A stretch of DNA of 53,056 nt. It comes from Neorhizobium sp. SHOUNA12A. GTDB lineage: Bacteria; Pseudomonadota; Alphaproteobacteria; Rhizobiales; Rhizobiaceae. Shown in pieces: positions 8,168 to 17,636 of the stretch. Under the pieces are notes generated by a model. That model was not told the origin of the DNA. It ran no database searches and was given only the letters and a program-made list of their open reading frames with translations. Position numbers and translations under genes: made by a program. Each line of letters begins with the position of its first letter. The stretch's first letter is position 1. Where the stretch lies: contig NZ_JALBGV010000041.1 in the NCBI RefSeq assembly GCF_023006505.1, positions 1 to 53,056 on the forward strand, given 5' to 3'.

Positions 8168-8986
8168 TTAGCGCTCCGTCCTCCTCCGCAAACGTCCTTC
8201 GATGCCGCGCAGGGCCAGCGACAGGCCGATCGTCAGCAGCAGGTAGATATAGGTGACGATCGAATAGGTCTCGAAGAAGCGGAAGGAGCCGGCCGCATAG
8301 ACCTTGGCCATCTGGGTGACGTCGGCGACGCCGAGGACCGAGACGAGCGAACTATCCTTCACCATCGAGACGAAGTCGTTGGAAAGCGGCGGCAGGATCA
8401 CCCGCATCGCCTGGGGGAAGACGATCAGCCGGAAACGCTGCCAGCGACTGAGGCCCAGCGCCTTCGCCGCCTCGATCTGGCCGATGTCGACGGCTTGGAA
8501 CCCGGCGCGAAAGATTTCGGCGATGAAGGCTGCATAACCGATCGTCAGGGCGATGATCGCCCGCCACAAGAGCGAGACGTCGCGCACCAGAAGCGCCTGG
8601 ACCCAGCCGCGCTCGATCAGCGGCGACAGCGCCCAATTGTAGAGCGTCACGAAGGCCGGTGCGCCGACGAAGGCGATGTAGAAGAGCAGGACGAGGATCG
8701 GGATGCCGCGGATGAGCTCGATATAGAAACGCGCCGCCTGCCTCAGCACGACATTGCCGGAAAGCCCTGCAAGCGCGATGCCGAGCCCCAGCAGCGTCGC
8801 CAGGAGAAAAGCTGCCAGCGTCACGCCGACCGTGATGCCGATGCCGCTGGCAACGACATTGAAGACCTGGGAATAAAGATCGTTGAGGGCGATGACCGCC
8901 GCCAGGCCAAGGCAAAGTATCGCGAAGGCGACCAGCCACCAGGGGAAATCCTGCGGCTGGGACGTTCTGCGACGCGAAGGCGCCAT
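8168..8986 (-). CDS. Amino-acid ABC transporter permease (HisM/GlnP type)
   Basis: A 272-residue inner-membrane subunit of a polar amino-acid importer. It has a first hydrophobic segment (WWLVAFAILCLGLAAVIAL) and then a BPD-type permease core from about residue 45 with GITVGVTLAAFLLATLLGLG. The ATPase-coupling EAA loop reads EAAKALGLSRWQRFRLIVFP, which matches the His/Glx family. It starts 4 bp after the binding-protein gene stop, so both form one operon. The cognate ATPase gene is not adjacent: the next gene downstream is convergent ppk2. The protein may use an ATPase encoded elsewhere. Confidence 0.9.
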   Translation of the reverse strand: MAPSRRRTSQPQDFPWWLVAFAILCLGLAAVIALNDLYSQVFNVVASGIGITVGVTLAAFLLATLLGLGIALAGLSGNVVLRQAARFYIELIRGIPILVLLFYIAFVGAPAFVTLYNWALSPLIERGWVQALLVRDVSLLWRAIIALTIGYAAFIAEIFRAGFQAVDIGQIEAAKALGLSRWQRFRLIVFPQAMRVILPPLSNDFVSMVKDSSLVSVLGVADVTQMAKVYAAGSFRFFETYSIVTYIYLLLTIGLSLALRGIEGRLRRRTER

Positions 8987-8990
8987 GCCT

Positions 8991-9788
8991 TTACTGGCCC
9001 ATCTTGTAATCGAGGAACCACTTCTTGTTCAGCGCATCGAGCGTGCCGTCAGCCTTCAGCGCGGCGATCGCCGCGTTGACCGGCGAGACAAGATCAGATC
9101 CCTTCTTGAAGATGAAGCCGAAATCCTCGGTTCCGAGCGGCTCTCCTATCAGCTTTAAAGAACTGCCGGAGGCCTTGACGTAACCGTCGCCGGCGGTGCT
9201 GTCGGTCAGCACCAGATCGACATCTCCCGCCTTCAGCGCCTGCACGGTCGCACCGAAGGTTTCGAACAGCTTGATCCGCGGGTTCTGCTCGTTGCCGTCG
9301 AGGATTTCGTAGACCGCCGTGTAGAACGGGCTCGTTCCCGGCTGGGCGCCGATCAGGCCGGTCGTCAGGGCGCCAAAACTCTTGGCGTCGGCGAAGCGTT
9401 TTTCATCGCCGCGTACCAGCATCAGCTGTTGCGAGCGCATATAGGGATCGGAGAAGTCGACCTTCTGTTTACGATCATCCTTGATGGTGATGCCGGTCAT
9501 GCCGATGTCGTATTGCCCGTCGGAAACGGCCTGGATCATCGCGTCCCAGCTGGTGTTCTGGTATTCGAGCTTGACGTTCAGCCGCCTGGCGATCTCGTTC
9601 ATCGCATCATATTCCCAGCCGATTGCCCTGCCGCTTTTCGGATCGACGAATTGCAGCGGCGGATAGGCGTTTTCCGTCACCACCACGACGGTTCGGCCGC
9701 CGAGATCGGGAAGATCGATGGCAAGGCTCGGGGAGGGGGCAAGAAAGAGTGCGGCAAGGCCGGCAATAATGGTGCGGCGGAAAGGCAT
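8991..9788 (-). CDS. Amino-acid ABC transporter substrate-binding protein
   Basis: A 265-residue periplasmic SBP_bac_3-type receptor. A signal peptide is seen (MPFRRTIIAGLAALFLAPSP, cleavage probably after SLA), followed by GRTVVVVTENAYPPLQFVD, the usual beginning of the binding domain, then QYDIGMTGITIKDDRKQKV and KAGDVDLVLTD. The open frame extends to 9818, but the ATG at 9788 has GGGAGT upstream and gives the proper signal peptide. It pairs with the permease directly downstream. The ligand cannot be read from sequence; a polar amino acid is likely. It is divergent from the MFS gene across 180 bp. Confidence 0.92.
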   Translation of the reverse strand: MPFRRTIIAGLAALFLAPSPSLAIDLPDLGGRTVVVVTENAYPPLQFVDPKSGRAIGWEYDAMNEIARRLNVKLEYQNTSWDAMIQAVSDGQYDIGMTGITIKDDRKQKVDFSDPYMRSQQLMLVRGDEKRFADAKSFGALTTGLIGAQPGTSPFYTAVYEILDGNEQNPRIKLFETFGATVQALKAGDVDLVLTDSTAGDGYVKASGSSLKLIGEPLGTEDFGFIFKKGSDLVSPVNAAIAALKADGTLDALNKKWFLDYKMGQ

Positions 9789-9968
9789 CAGGACACTCCC
9801 GTAAAATGAGAACCGCATTCGACTCTCACGAAACCGGCTCAGATGACAAGCGGCGAAATCGGGTGCGGGGCATCAACTTTCCCGTGCTCCGGAACAAAGC
9901 GGCGCATGCGGCCTTTACGAGGCAGCGAAGGTTCCAGTGCGTTCAAGAGCATCAAGCCGCGGGAGGAT

Positions 9969-11255
9969 ATGTCTATGGTTTCCGAACAGCAACTGATCTC
10001 CAAGATCACCTGGCGGCTGATGCCGTTTCTCGGGGTTCTTTATCTCATCGCCTATATCGACCGCCAGAATGTCAGCTTCGCCAAGCTCGACATGGTATCC
10101 GCACTTGGCATGAGCGAATATGCCTACGGGCTCGGCGCGTCCCTGTTCTTCATCGGCTATTTCCTCTTCGAAGTGCCGAGCAACCTGCTTCTCACGCGGT
10201 TCGGCGCCAGCCGCTGGTTCGCCCGCATCATGATCTCCTGGGGCATCGTCACCATCGCGCTCGCCTACACCCAAAACGCTACGATGTTCTACATCCTGCG
10301 TTTCCTGCTCGGTGTGTGCGAAGCCGGGTTCTTTCCGGGCGTCCTCTATCTTCTGACCCTCTGGTTCCCGGAGGATTATCGCGGGCGCATGGTCGGGCTG
10401 TTCATGATCTTCAGCGCTCTTGCCAATGCGGTCGGCGCTCCGCTCGGCGGCACGCTGCTCGATCTCGACGGGCTTCTCGGTCTTGCCGGCTGGGAATGGG
10501 TTTTCCTTGCGACCGGGGTGCCGGCCGTCATCGCTGGCATCGTCACGCTCTTTTATCTCGACGATACGCCGGAAAAGGCGAAGTTCCTGAACGACGAGGA
10601 AAAGAAGTGGCTGCATGATCGGCTTGCCCGGGAGAAATCGGGTATGGACGAGCATTCCGACAACGGCTTCAAAGCGCTCCTGAACCCTCGGGTTCTCGTC
10701 ATGGCGCTGTGCTATATCGGGTTTCCGCTCGCCGCCTATGGCCTGAGCTATTGGCTGCCGACCATCGTCAAGGGTTTTGGCGTTTCAAACACCGCCAATG
10801 GTTTTATCAATATCATTCCGTGGGTGATCGTCGCCGTCGCGCTCTGGGCGGTACCGGCAGCCGCTGACAAGGTGGCCAGGAAGACGCCCTATATCGTCAT
10901 TCCGGCCTTCGTCGGGGCAATCAGCCTTGCCCTGTCGGCGATCTTCGCCAATCCGACGCTGCAGTTCGTCTTCCTCTGCGTTGCTGCCGCGGGCATCTTC
11001 GCCGGGCAGCCGGTATTCTGGAGCCTGCCGTCGCGCTTCCTGAAAGGTGCGGGTGCTGCGGCCGGCATCGCGGCCATCAACTCCGTCGGCAATCTCGGTG
11101 GCTTCATCGCGCAGAACGTGGTGCCCTGGATCAAGGATCAGACCGGCAGCAATATCCTGCCGATGTTCTTCCTGGCGGTCTGCCTTGCCGTCGCCGGTGT
11201 CCTCGTCATCATCGTGGGGCGAATGTTGGCGGCGAGACAGGCGATCTCCGTCTGA
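9969..11255 (+). CDS. MFS transporter, anion:cation symporter (phthalate/galactonate permease) type
   Basis: A 428-residue, 12-segment permease. The signature YIDRQNVSFAKLDM after TM1 and the second-loop sequence FEVPSNLLLTRFGASRWFAR are typical of the ACS family, which imports sugar acids, phthalates and similar organic anions with protons. The frame is open upstream to 9843, but ATG 9969 is preceded by GGGAGGA at 7 bp. The SnoaL-like secreted protein gene follows after an inverted repeat. There is no regulator or catabolic enzyme nearby to suggest the substrate. Confidence 0.9.
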   Translation: MSMVSEQQLISKITWRLMPFLGVLYLIAYIDRQNVSFAKLDMVSALGMSEYAYGLGASLFFIGYFLFEVPSNLLLTRFGASRWFARIMISWGIVTIALAYTQNATMFYILRFLLGVCEAGFFPGVLYLLTLWFPEDYRGRMVGLFMIFSALANAVGAPLGGTLLDLDGLLGLAGWEWVFLATGVPAVIAGIVTLFYLDDTPEKAKFLNDEEKKWLHDRLAREKSGMDEHSDNGFKALLNPRVLVMALCYIGFPLAAYGLSYWLPTIVKGFGVSNTANGFINIIPWVIVAVALWAVPAAADKVARKTPYIVIPAFVGAISLALSAIFANPTLQFVFLCVAAAGIFAGQPVFWSLPSRFLKGAGAAAGIAAINSVGNLGGFIAQNVVPWIKDQTGSNILPMFFLAVCLAVAGVLVIIVGRMLAARQAISV

Positions 11256-11267
11256 CCGGACATTACT

Positions 11268-11297
11268 GCCATTGGTTCCCTCCGCGGAACCAATGGC
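11268..11297 (+). terminator. Perfect 12-bp hairpin after the MFS gene
   Basis: GCCATTGGTTCC (11268-11279) and GGAACCAATGGC (11286-11297) form an exact inverted repeat with a six-base loop, 13 bp after the MFS stop. No T-run follows, so it is either a weak terminator or an operator for the next gene. Confidence 0.45.
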
Positions 11298-11372
11298 GGC
11301 AAAACTGCCTGCTTCCGCCTCATCGGCGTTTCTCCTATGTCTTTTGGCACGCCAGATCAAAACGCTTGGAGA

Positions 11373-11891
11373 ATGTCGATGATACGAATCTTTAAACATG
11401 CCGCTCTGGGTTTGGCTCTGTTCGGGGCCGCGATGGGCACGCTTATCGCGCCCTCGCTGGCACAGGAGCCGGTGCTGGCCGCCCCGGACAAAGACGCGCT
11501 TTTCACCAGCACGGACCCCAAGCTGCATGCAAACAAGCAGGTTGTCTACGGCATCGTCCGTGACCTGCTGGAAGCCAATCAGTGGGACAAGGCCGATCCG
11601 TATCTCACGGAACGTTACATCCAGCACAACCCGAATGCCGCGTCAGGACGCGAGGGGGTGGTACGCTATTTCATCGACGTCCTGAAGCGGAAGCCGAGCC
11701 CCATTCCGACCAAGATAAAAACGCCGGTCGCCTTTGTCACAGCGGAAGGCGATCTGGTGACCGTGGGGACGGTGCGCGAAATGAAAGATCCTCGCGATCC
11801 TTCGAAGAGCTATACCAGCACCTGGTACGACACATGGCGCATCGTCAACGGCAAGGCCGACGAACACTGGGATTCGGCCGTCAGGAATTAG
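11373..11891 (+). CDS. Exported SnoaL-like / NTF2-fold protein
   Basis: A 172-residue protein with a signal peptide (RIFKHAALGLALFGAAMG, then IAPSLAQEP). The mature part is an NTF2-like cone: VVYGIVRDLLEANQWDKADPY, then YIQHNPNAASGREGVVRYF, a pattern seen in predicted SnoaL-like exported proteins of Proteobacteria. The HNP motif and TSTWYDTWRIVNGKADEHWD are typical of this group. The role is unknown; enzymatic activity is possible but not proven for the family. The start ATG 11373 is preceded by TTGGAG; the frame opens earlier, at 11337, without a ribosome site. A bidirectional terminator follows. Confidence 0.75.
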   Translation: MSMIRIFKHAALGLALFGAAMGTLIAPSLAQEPVLAAPDKDALFTSTDPKLHANKQVVYGIVRDLLEANQWDKADPYLTERYIQHNPNAASGREGVVRYFIDVLKRKPSPIPTKIKTPVAFVTAEGDLVTVGTVREMKDPRDPSKSYTSTWYDTWRIVNGKADEHWDSAVRN

Positions 11892-11906
11892 AACCTGTAT
11901 CGCGCA

Positions 11907-11937
11907 ACAAAAAAGGCGGCTCGAAGGCCGCCTTTTC
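11907..11937. terminator. Bidirectional terminator between SnoaL-like gene and rplS
   Basis: AAAGGCGGC (11912-11920) and GCCGCCTTT (11927-11935) pair exactly across TCGAAG, with A-run and T-run flanks, so it can end both convergent transcripts. Confidence 0.9.
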
Positions 11938-11956
11938 CGTATTCGATATGAAAAGC

Positions 11957-12511
11957 TTATTCGGCAGTCGCTTCAGCAGCCTTGGCGGCTTCTGCGGCTT
12001 CAGCAGCTTCTGCTGCGGCCTTTGCTTCAGCGGCTTCCGCTGCTGCCTTTTCGGCGGCGAGAGCCTGGGCTGCTGCAACCTTCTCGGCTTCGATACGTGC
12101 CTTCTCTTCGGCAACGGCCTGACGCTCGGCGTCGTTCAACTTCCGGGCGCGAACGCCGGTGTCTTCAACGATACGAGCCGACTTGCCGCGACGATCGCGC
12201 AGGTAATAGAGCTTGGCGCGACGGACCTTACCGCGGCGAACGATTTCGACGCTCTCGACCATCGGCGAGTAGACCGGGAATACGCGCTCGACGCCTTCGC
12301 CGTAGGAGATCTTGCGAACGGTGAAGCTTTCGTTGATGCCGCCGCCGGAACGGGCGATGCAGACGCCTTCATAAGCCTGTACGCGGGTACGGGTGCCTTC
12401 CGTGACCTTCACGTTGACGCGGACGGTGTCGCCAGCGGAAAATTCCGGAAGCGTGCGCTTGGCTGCAATCTTGGCGGCCTGTTCGGCTTCCAATTCCTGG
12501 ATGATATTCAT
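11957..12511 (-). CDS. rplS: 50S ribosomal protein L19
   Basis: A 184-residue protein. Residues 1-120 are canonical L19 ([51 protein letters not shown]), a protein located at the interface of the 30S and 50S subunits. The last 60 or so residues are an Ala/Glu-rich helical extension (repeats of AEAA and AEKAA) absent from E. coli L19 (115 residues); such tails occur in rhizobial L19. The gene follows trmD in the ancestral order but is separated from it here by the TSUP gene on the other strand. Confidence 0.96.
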   Translation of the reverse strand: MNIIQELEAEQAAKIAAKRTLPEFSAGDTVRVNVKVTEGTRTRVQAYEGVCIARSGGGINESFTVRKISYGEGVERVFPVYSPMVESVEIVRRGKVRRAKLYYLRDRRGKSARIVEDTGVRARKLNDAERQAVAEEKARIEAEKVAAAQALAAEKAAAEAAEAKAAAEAAEAAEAAKAAEATAE

Positions 12512-12775
12512 CGTCTCAAACCTTTGGTTCTTCTGAAACAGCCAGAGCGCTCGGATATATCCCTTTGGTCAAAGCCTCGGGGATTTGCCTTTTCGGCAGA
12601 GCGGATTCACCATTCTTTGTTGCTGGTCGACGGGATATTTCCCATTTCCGGCTGGGCCAATACACCAAAGACATGGGTTTGTCATCCCGTTGATTGCGAT
12701 TTTATGACGAAAAAGCCCGCTATTGCCGGGTTTCGCCGAAGCGGCTATCTGATGGCCAGGGATGAGGAAACATCA

Positions 12776-13522
12776 ATGACAATCACAATGATAGCCCTGC
12801 TCGCCGCGGCGGGCTTCCTGTCCGGCGCGGTCAATGCGATCGCCGGCGGCGGAACCTTTCTGACCTTCGGGGCGATGACGCTTGCCGGAGTTCCGCCGAT
12901 CCTGGCCAATGCGACGTCCTCGATCGTCCAGTTTCCGGGCTACGTTACTTCGACGATCGCCTATTGGGACGAGATTTCCAGCCGCTGGCGCAGCGCGCTG
13001 GTGCTTGCGCTGGTTTCGGTGGTCGGCGCCGTTGCCGGCGCCTTCCTGCTGCTGTCGCTCGACAATCCGTCCTTCCGCGCGCTGGTGCCCTGGCTGCTGG
13101 CGGCTGCGACCGCTGTGTTTGCGGCAGGTCCCTGGCTCAAGCCAAGAGCATCCGCGGAGCGCCCAGCGGGTTCGCCCGGTTCCGTCATCGCCCAGTTTCT
13201 GACAGCTATCTATGGCGGGTTCTTCGGCGCCGGCATGGGCATCATGATGCTCGCCGTGCTCGGCGTCACCACCGGCGGCAGCTATCACCATCTCAACGCA
13301 CTCAAGAACATGCTGGCGATCCTGATCGCGGCCGTCGCCATCGTCGTCTTCGTCGGCGGCGGCGTCATTGCCTGGCCGGAGGCGCTGGTGATGATCCCCG
13401 CCGGTGCGCTTGGCGGTTATGCCGGGGTGTGGATGGCGCGGCGGGTGCCGCAGGCAGTGCTGCGCTGGTGCGTGGTGGCCGTCGGAGTGGGGCTGACGAT
13501 CTATTATTTCGTGACGGGGTGA
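12776..13522 (+). CDS. TSUP-family (TauE/SafE) membrane permease
   Basis: A 248-residue polytopic membrane protein with about eight hydrophobic segments. The family signature GFLSGAVNAIAGGGTFLTF opens the first half and AIYGGFFGAGMGIMMLAVLG the second, the usual internal duplication. TSUP proteins export sulfite or sulfo-organic acids or import related anions; the substrate here is unknown. The long frame runs back to 11582 through the antisense of rplS, but the real start is ATG 12776, with GATGAGGAA upstream. It lies between rplS and trmD on the opposite strand and looks like an insertion into that operon. Confidence 0.9.
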   Translation: MTITMIALLAAAGFLSGAVNAIAGGGTFLTFGAMTLAGVPPILANATSSIVQFPGYVTSTIAYWDEISSRWRSALVLALVSVVGAVAGAFLLLSLDNPSFRALVPWLLAAATAVFAAGPWLKPRASAERPAGSPGSVIAQFLTAIYGGFFGAGMGIMMLAVLGVTTGGSYHHLNALKNMLAILIAAVAIVVFVGGGVIAWPEALVMIPAGALGGYAGVWMARRVPQAVLRWCVVAVGVGLTIYYFVTG

Positions 13523-13529
13523 GCGGCCG

Positions 13530-13656
13530 CCCCCTCACCCGGCCTCCGCTCCGCTCGGCCACCCTCTCCCCAAGGGGAGAGGAGGGAATAGCGAAGTGGC
13601 GGCACCAATATCTTCTCCCCTCGGGGAGAAGGTGCCCGAAGGGCGGATGAGGGGGC
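13530..13656. repeat. RIME-like mosaic repeat between TSUP and trmD
   Basis: CTCTCCCCAAGGGGAGAG (13563-13580) and TTCTCCCCTCGGGGAGAA (13612-13629) are two hairpins flanked by arms CCCCCTCACCCGG and a matching CGGATGAGGGGG. This layout is that of rhizobial intergenic mosaic elements. It may also serve as a terminator for both convergent genes. Confidence 0.75.
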
Positions 13657-13666
13657 GCTCTTCGGC

Positions 13667-14353
13667 TTATAACAAATCCGGCCGCCGCTCCGCCGTCAGC
13701 TTCTTTGCTTCTTCCAGCCGCCATTTTTCGATCGCCGCATGATTGCCGGAGGTCAGCACGGCCGGGATCTCGCGGCCTTCGAACACCTGCGGCCTGGTAT
13801 ATTGCGGGTGTTCGAGCAGCCCGTTCTCGAAGCTTTCATGGGTGCCGGACAGCGCATTGCCCATCACGCCCGGCAGGATGCGCACCACCGCGTCGAGCAG
13901 CGTCAGCGCCGCCGGCTCGCCGCCGGAGAGAACGTAGTCGCCGATCGACACCTCTTCGAGATCGCGGGCATCGATCACCCGCTGGTCGACGCCTTCGAAC
14001 CGGCCGCAGATGATCACCACGCCATCGCCGGCTGCAAGCTCGCGTACCCTCTCCTGCGTCAGTGGTTTTCCGCGCGGGCTCATCAGCAGGCGCGGGCGCA
14101 CCGGAGCCAAATCGCCATTTTCAGAGATGCTGTCGATCGCCTTGGCCAGAATATCCGGCTTCAGCACCATGCCGGCGCCGCCGCCGGCCGGCGTGTCGTC
14201 GACGGTGCGGTGCCGGTCCTCGGCAAAATCGCGGATCTGCACTGTGTCGAGCGACCATTGTCCGCGCTCCAGCGCCTTGCCGGCGAGCGAAAAGGCCAGA
14301 TGACCCGGAAACATTTCCGGATAGAGCGTCAGAATGGTGGCGCGAAACGTCAT
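13667..14353 (-). CDS. trmD: tRNA (guanine37-N1)-methyltransferase
   Basis: A 228-residue SPOUT-fold enzyme that makes m1G37 in tRNAs with G at 36, preventing frameshifts. The trefoil-knot region shows the family pattern: [19 protein letters not shown], then [32 protein letters not shown] and [16 protein letters not shown]. The N-terminus [15 protein letters not shown] is canonical. It lies 5 bp after rimM and is part of the rpsP-rimM-trmD unit. Confidence 0.97.
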   Translation of the reverse strand: MTFRATILTLYPEMFPGHLAFSLAGKALERGQWSLDTVQIRDFAEDRHRTVDDTPAGGGAGMVLKPDILAKAIDSISENGDLAPVRPRLLMSPRGKPLTQERVRELAAGDGVVIICGRFEGVDQRVIDARDLEEVSIGDYVLSGGEPAALTLLDAVVRILPGVMGNALSGTHESFENGLLEHPQYTRPQVFEGREIPAVLTSGNHAAIEKWRLEEAKKLTAERRPDLL

Positions 14354-14358
14354 CGCGC

Positions 14359-14925
14359 CTACTTGCCTTTTTTGGGGAAACCCGGCGCGGCGCCGTCGTC
14401 TTCCGGGTTCTCGGCAAGGCCTGCCGCCTGCGGATCGATGAGGATCTTGCGGCCTTCGAGGTCGATTTCCAGTACCGCAGCTTCGGAGAAGGGGATGAGG
14501 GTAGGGCGGCGGCCGGGGCCTTTCAGCTCCAGCAGATCGCCGGCGCCGAAATCATAGACCGCGCTCACCGTGCCGTAGCTCTTGCCGTCCTGATCGACCG
14601 CTTCGAGGCCTTCGAGGTCCGCATAATAGAATTCGTCTTCCTCAAGTTCGTCGTCGGGCAGGTTGTCGCGCTCGATGAAGAGTTCGAGGCCGGCCAGCGC
14701 TTCGGCCGCATTGCGGTCGTTGATGCCGCGGAAGCGGACGATCGCGATGTTCTTCGCCTCGCGGATTTCGAGGATCTCGAAAATCCGGCCGTCCTCGCTG
14801 TGCAGGTTGCCGTATTCGCCGAGCGCCGTCGCATCGGCCGTATACGTGCGCACCCGCACCTCGCCTCTCAAGCCTTGGGCGGCGCCGATGGTCGCCATCA
14901 GAATGGGGTTCTCGAGCTTGGTCAT
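14359..14925 (-). CDS. rimM: 16S rRNA processing protein RimM
   Basis: A 188-residue 30S-maturation factor that binds S19. The N-terminal RimM beta-barrel ([19 protein letters not shown], then [14 protein letters not shown]) and the PRC-barrel domain ([20 protein letters not shown]) are both visible. The frame is open to 15165, but that extension runs into rpsP, and ATG 14925 gives the conserved [14 protein letters not shown] start. A charged C-terminal tail ([16 protein letters not shown]) is extra. It is followed directly by trmD. Confidence 0.95.
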   Translation of the reverse strand: MTKLENPILMATIGAAQGLRGEVRVRTYTADATALGEYGNLHSEDGRIFEILEIREAKNIAIVRFRGINDRNAAEALAGLELFIERDNLPDDELEEDEFYYADLEGLEAVDQDGKSYGTVSAVYDFGAGDLLELKGPGRRPTLIPFSEAAVLEIDLEGRKILIDPQAAGLAENPEDDGAAPGFPKKGK

Positions 14926-15043
14926 GCGGGTCGTGATCTCAGTTGCCGTGCGCTCATTTAAGCGCTGCGCGATTAAAAGCAAACAGCAAAACGGGCAGCG
15001 CGTTGCCGCGCCACCCGTCGATTGCGAAGAATTTTTGCGAAGC

Positions 15044-15409
15044 TTATGCTTCGGCGGCGGCAGCCGCTGCGTCTTCAGCCTTCTGGGCGCGTTCCTTGAC
15101 GCGTTCCTGGGCCTTCTTGCCCGGCAGTGCCTTTTCCGGGTTGTTCTTGGCAGCGCGCTGGGCAAGGCCGGCTTCAGCGAGGAAGCGCAGAACGCGGTCG
15201 GTCGGCTGGGCGCCGTTGTCGATCCAATGCTGGATGCGCTCGGCGTTCAGTTCAACGCGCTTGGCATCGTCCTTGGCGAGCATCGGGTTCCAGGAACCGA
15301 GCTTTTCGAGGAAGCGGCCGTCGCGGGGCGAACGGGCGTCGGCAACGACGACGGTGTAATACGGACGCTTCTTGGAGCCGCCGCGGGCGAGACGAATTTT
15401 CAGGGCCAT
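15044..15409 (-). CDS. rpsP: 30S ribosomal protein S16
   Basis: A 121-residue S16. The core [30 protein letters not shown] and [16 protein letters not shown] is canonical; the last 35 or so residues are a Lys/Ala-rich tail typical of alphaproteobacteria. S16 helps early 30S assembly. It lies between the chorismate mutase gene and rimM. A ribosome site AGGAG precedes the ATG. Confidence 0.97.
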   Translation of the reverse strand: MALKIRLARGGSKKRPYYTVVVADARSPRDGRFLEKLGSWNPMLAKDDAKRVELNAERIQHWIDNGAQPTDRVLRFLAEAGLAQRAAKNNPEKALPGKKAQERVKERAQKAEDAAAAAAEA

Positions 15410-15485
15410 TTCATTTACTCCTAGGTTTTCTGGCCGCCGTCAGGCGGGCCGGGTTCTTCTTGAGGCCGCCATCAGGCGGGCTGGT

Positions 15486-15800
15486 TCAGGCTGTTTTCGT
15501 GCCGACGTGTTCGGCGGCGATGGCTTCATGATGCCGGATGACTTCCTTGATGACGAAGTTCAGGAACTTCTCGGCGAAATCCGGGTCCAGATGCGCTTCT
15601 TTCGCCAGGCGGCGAAGACGCTCGATCTGGAATTCTTCGCGCGCCGGGTCGGCCGGCGGCAAATCGTATTGGGCTTTGAGGACGCCCACTTCCTTGGTGC
15701 AGCGAAAACGCTCCGCCAGCATGTGCACGAGCGCCGCGTCGATGTTGTCGATCGACTGGCGATAGCTTGCAAGTTTCGCTTTGACCTCGGGGTCAACCAT
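15486..15800 (-). CDS. Chorismate mutase (AroQ type)
   Basis: A 104-residue single-domain chorismate mutase, which converts chorismate to prephenate for Phe and Tyr synthesis. It shows the AroQ helices with RQSIDNIDAALVHMLAERF, the catalytic Lys region CTKEVGVLKAQY and REEFQIERLRRLA. Such a stand-alone enzyme beside ffh is known in rhizobia (pheA-like). ATG 15800 has GGGAGG 8 bp upstream and is preferred over the GTG at 15818 that overlaps the ffh stop. It is likely cotranscribed with ffh. Confidence 0.92.
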   Translation of the reverse strand: MVDPEVKAKLASYRQSIDNIDAALVHMLAERFRCTKEVGVLKAQYDLPPADPAREEFQIERLRRLAKEAHLDPDFAEKFLNFVIKEVIRHHEAIAAEHVGTKTA

Positions 15801-15814
15801 TGGCGTGTCCTCCC

Positions 15815-17395
15815 TCACTTCTTCTTGGGCAGGCCCGGTAGACCGGGAAAACCGCCGCCGAGGCCGGGTAGCTTGGCGCCACCGAGACCCGGCATGCCGC
15901 CGCCCGGAAGTCCAGGCATGGAGCCGGGCTTCAGCCCCGCCGCCTCTGCCTGCTTCTGCAGCGCTTCGAGCTGTTTCGGATCGAGCTTGGAAAGGTCGGG
16001 CATGCCGCCCATTCCACCCATTCCTCCGCCCATGCCACCAAGACCCATCTTGGAGGCAAGGCCGCCCATCATCTGCTTCATCATGCCGCCCTTGCCCTTG
16101 CCGCCCATCATTTTCATCATGTCGGCCATCTGGCGGTGCATTTTCAGAAGCTTGTTGATTTCGGCGGCATCGGTGCCGGAGCCGGCGGCGATGCGCTTCT
16201 TGCGGCTGTGCTTCAGCACGTCGGGATTGGCGCGCTCGGCTTTGGTCATCGACTGGATGATGGCGATATGGCGGGCGAACGTCTTGTCGCTCATGCCGGC
16301 GGCCGAAAGCTTGTCCTTCATGCCGCTCATGCCGGGCATCAGCCCCATGATGCCGCCCATGCCGCCCAGCGACTGCATCTGCTTCAGCTGTTCGGCGAGA
16401 TCGTTCAGGTCGAACTTGCCCTTGGCCATCTTCTCGGCCATGGCGCGCGCCTTGTCGGCGTCGATATTCTCCGCGGCCTTCTCGACCAGCGAAACGATGT
16501 CGCCCATGCCGAGAATGCGGTCGGCGATGCGGCGGGGATGGAATTCTTCCATCTCCGTCATCTTTTCGCCGGTGCCGATCAGCTTGATCGGCTTGCCGGT
16601 GACGGCGCGCATCGAAAGCGCCGCGCCACCGCGGCCGTCGCCGTCCATGCGAGTCAGCACGAGGCCGGTAATGCCGACGCGCTCGTCGAAATTGCGGGCG
16701 AGGTTGACGGCGTCCTGGCCGGTGAGACTATCGGCGACCAGCAGGATTTCATGCGGGTTGGAGCGGCGCTTGATCTCGGCCATCTCCGCCATCAGCGGCT
16801 CGTCGATATGGGTGCGGCCGGCGGTGTCGAGGATGACGACGTCATGGCCGCCGAGCTTGGCCGCCTGCACGGCGCGGGCTGCGATCTCCACGGGCGACTG
16901 GCCGGCAATGATCGGCAGCGTATCGACGCCGGTCTGAACGCCCAGCTGGCGGAGCTGTTCCTGGGCGGCCGGGCGGCGCGTGTCGAGCGATGCCATCAGC
17001 ACCTTCTTGCGCTCGCGTTCGGTCAGCCGCTTGGCGATCTTGCCCGTCGTGGTCGTCTTGCCGGAGCCCTGGAGGCCGACCATCATGATCACCACAGGGG
17101 CGACCGCATGCAGGTCGATGCCGACCCCTTCGGAGCCGAGCATCTCGATCAGCTCGTCATGGACGATCTTGACGACCATCTGGCCCGGCTTGATCGACTT
17201 CAGGACTTCGGCGCCGACCGCCTTTTCGCGCACCTTGTCGGTAAACGAACGCACGACTTCCAGCGCCACGTCTGCTTCCAGCAGGGCACGGCGAACCTCG
17301 CGCAGAGCGGCGGACACATCCGCTTCGCTCAATGCGCCACGGCCGGTCAGTCCACTCAAGATGGAGCCAAGACGGTCCTGGAGGCTTTCGAACAT
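15815..17395 (-). CDS. ffh: Signal recognition particle protein Ffh
   Basis: A 526-residue SRP54 GTPase that binds 4.5S RNA and nascent membrane-protein signals. The N domain is at 1-90. The G domain has GLQGSGKTTTTGK (107-119), DTRRPAAQEQLRQLG, the DTAGR motif and TRMDGDGRGGAALS. A methionine-rich M domain follows (MGGIMGLMPGMSGMKDKL) and then a Gly/Met-rich tail (GGMGGGMGGMGGMPDLSK). ATG 17395 gives the normal MFESL start. Its receptor FtsY is encoded in this window at 26874-28475. The 4.5S RNA was not found here. Confidence 0.97.
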   Translation of the reverse strand: MFESLQDRLGSILSGLTGRGALSEADVSAALREVRRALLEADVALEVVRSFTDKVREKAVGAEVLKSIKPGQMVVKIVHDELIEMLGSEGVGIDLHAVAPVVIMMVGLQGSGKTTTTGKIAKRLTERERKKVLMASLDTRRPAAQEQLRQLGVQTGVDTLPIIAGQSPVEIAARAVQAAKLGGHDVVILDTAGRTHIDEPLMAEMAEIKRRSNPHEILLVADSLTGQDAVNLARNFDERVGITGLVLTRMDGDGRGGAALSMRAVTGKPIKLIGTGEKMTEMEEFHPRRIADRILGMGDIVSLVEKAAENIDADKARAMAEKMAKGKFDLNDLAEQLKQMQSLGGMGGIMGLMPGMSGMKDKLSAAGMSDKTFARHIAIIQSMTKAERANPDVLKHSRKKRIAAGSGTDAAEINKLLKMHRQMADMMKMMGGKGKGGMMKQMMGGLASKMGLGGMGGGMGGMGGMPDLSKLDPKQLEALQKQAEAAGLKPGSMPGLPGGGMPGLGGAKLPGLGGGFPGLPGLPKKK

Positions 17396-17636
17396 CGTTT
17401 CTTCCTTCTCGCGTTTCGGGATCACCGAAACGTCGGGTTCTCATCCGCCAAAAACAAGAGACAAAGCCAAAAAGCACCCGAGGGCGCAACGCGCTGTCGG
17501 GTGTTGACCTCCGGGCTCAGTCTATCGGCCCCGGTCGGCGGCTCCAAGTCGTAACTTGTCAGCAGATGGGCGGGCTTAAACAGCAAGCGGCCGGGAAAGT
17601 CAAGGCTGGCGCGTCGGCTTGTGCCTCGCGCTTGCA
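17396..17636. other. Intergenic spacer upstream of ffh
   Basis: About 240 bp between the ffh start and the vapBC operator. It should hold the ffh promoter. No RNA gene, open frame or repeat of the families seen elsewhere was recognised. Confidence 0.4.

Noticed and set aside
11582..12775. Long upstream extension of the TSUP frame (646 codons)
   Set aside because: It runs through the SnoaL-like gene in another frame and antisense through rplS; the TSUP family start is at 12776.
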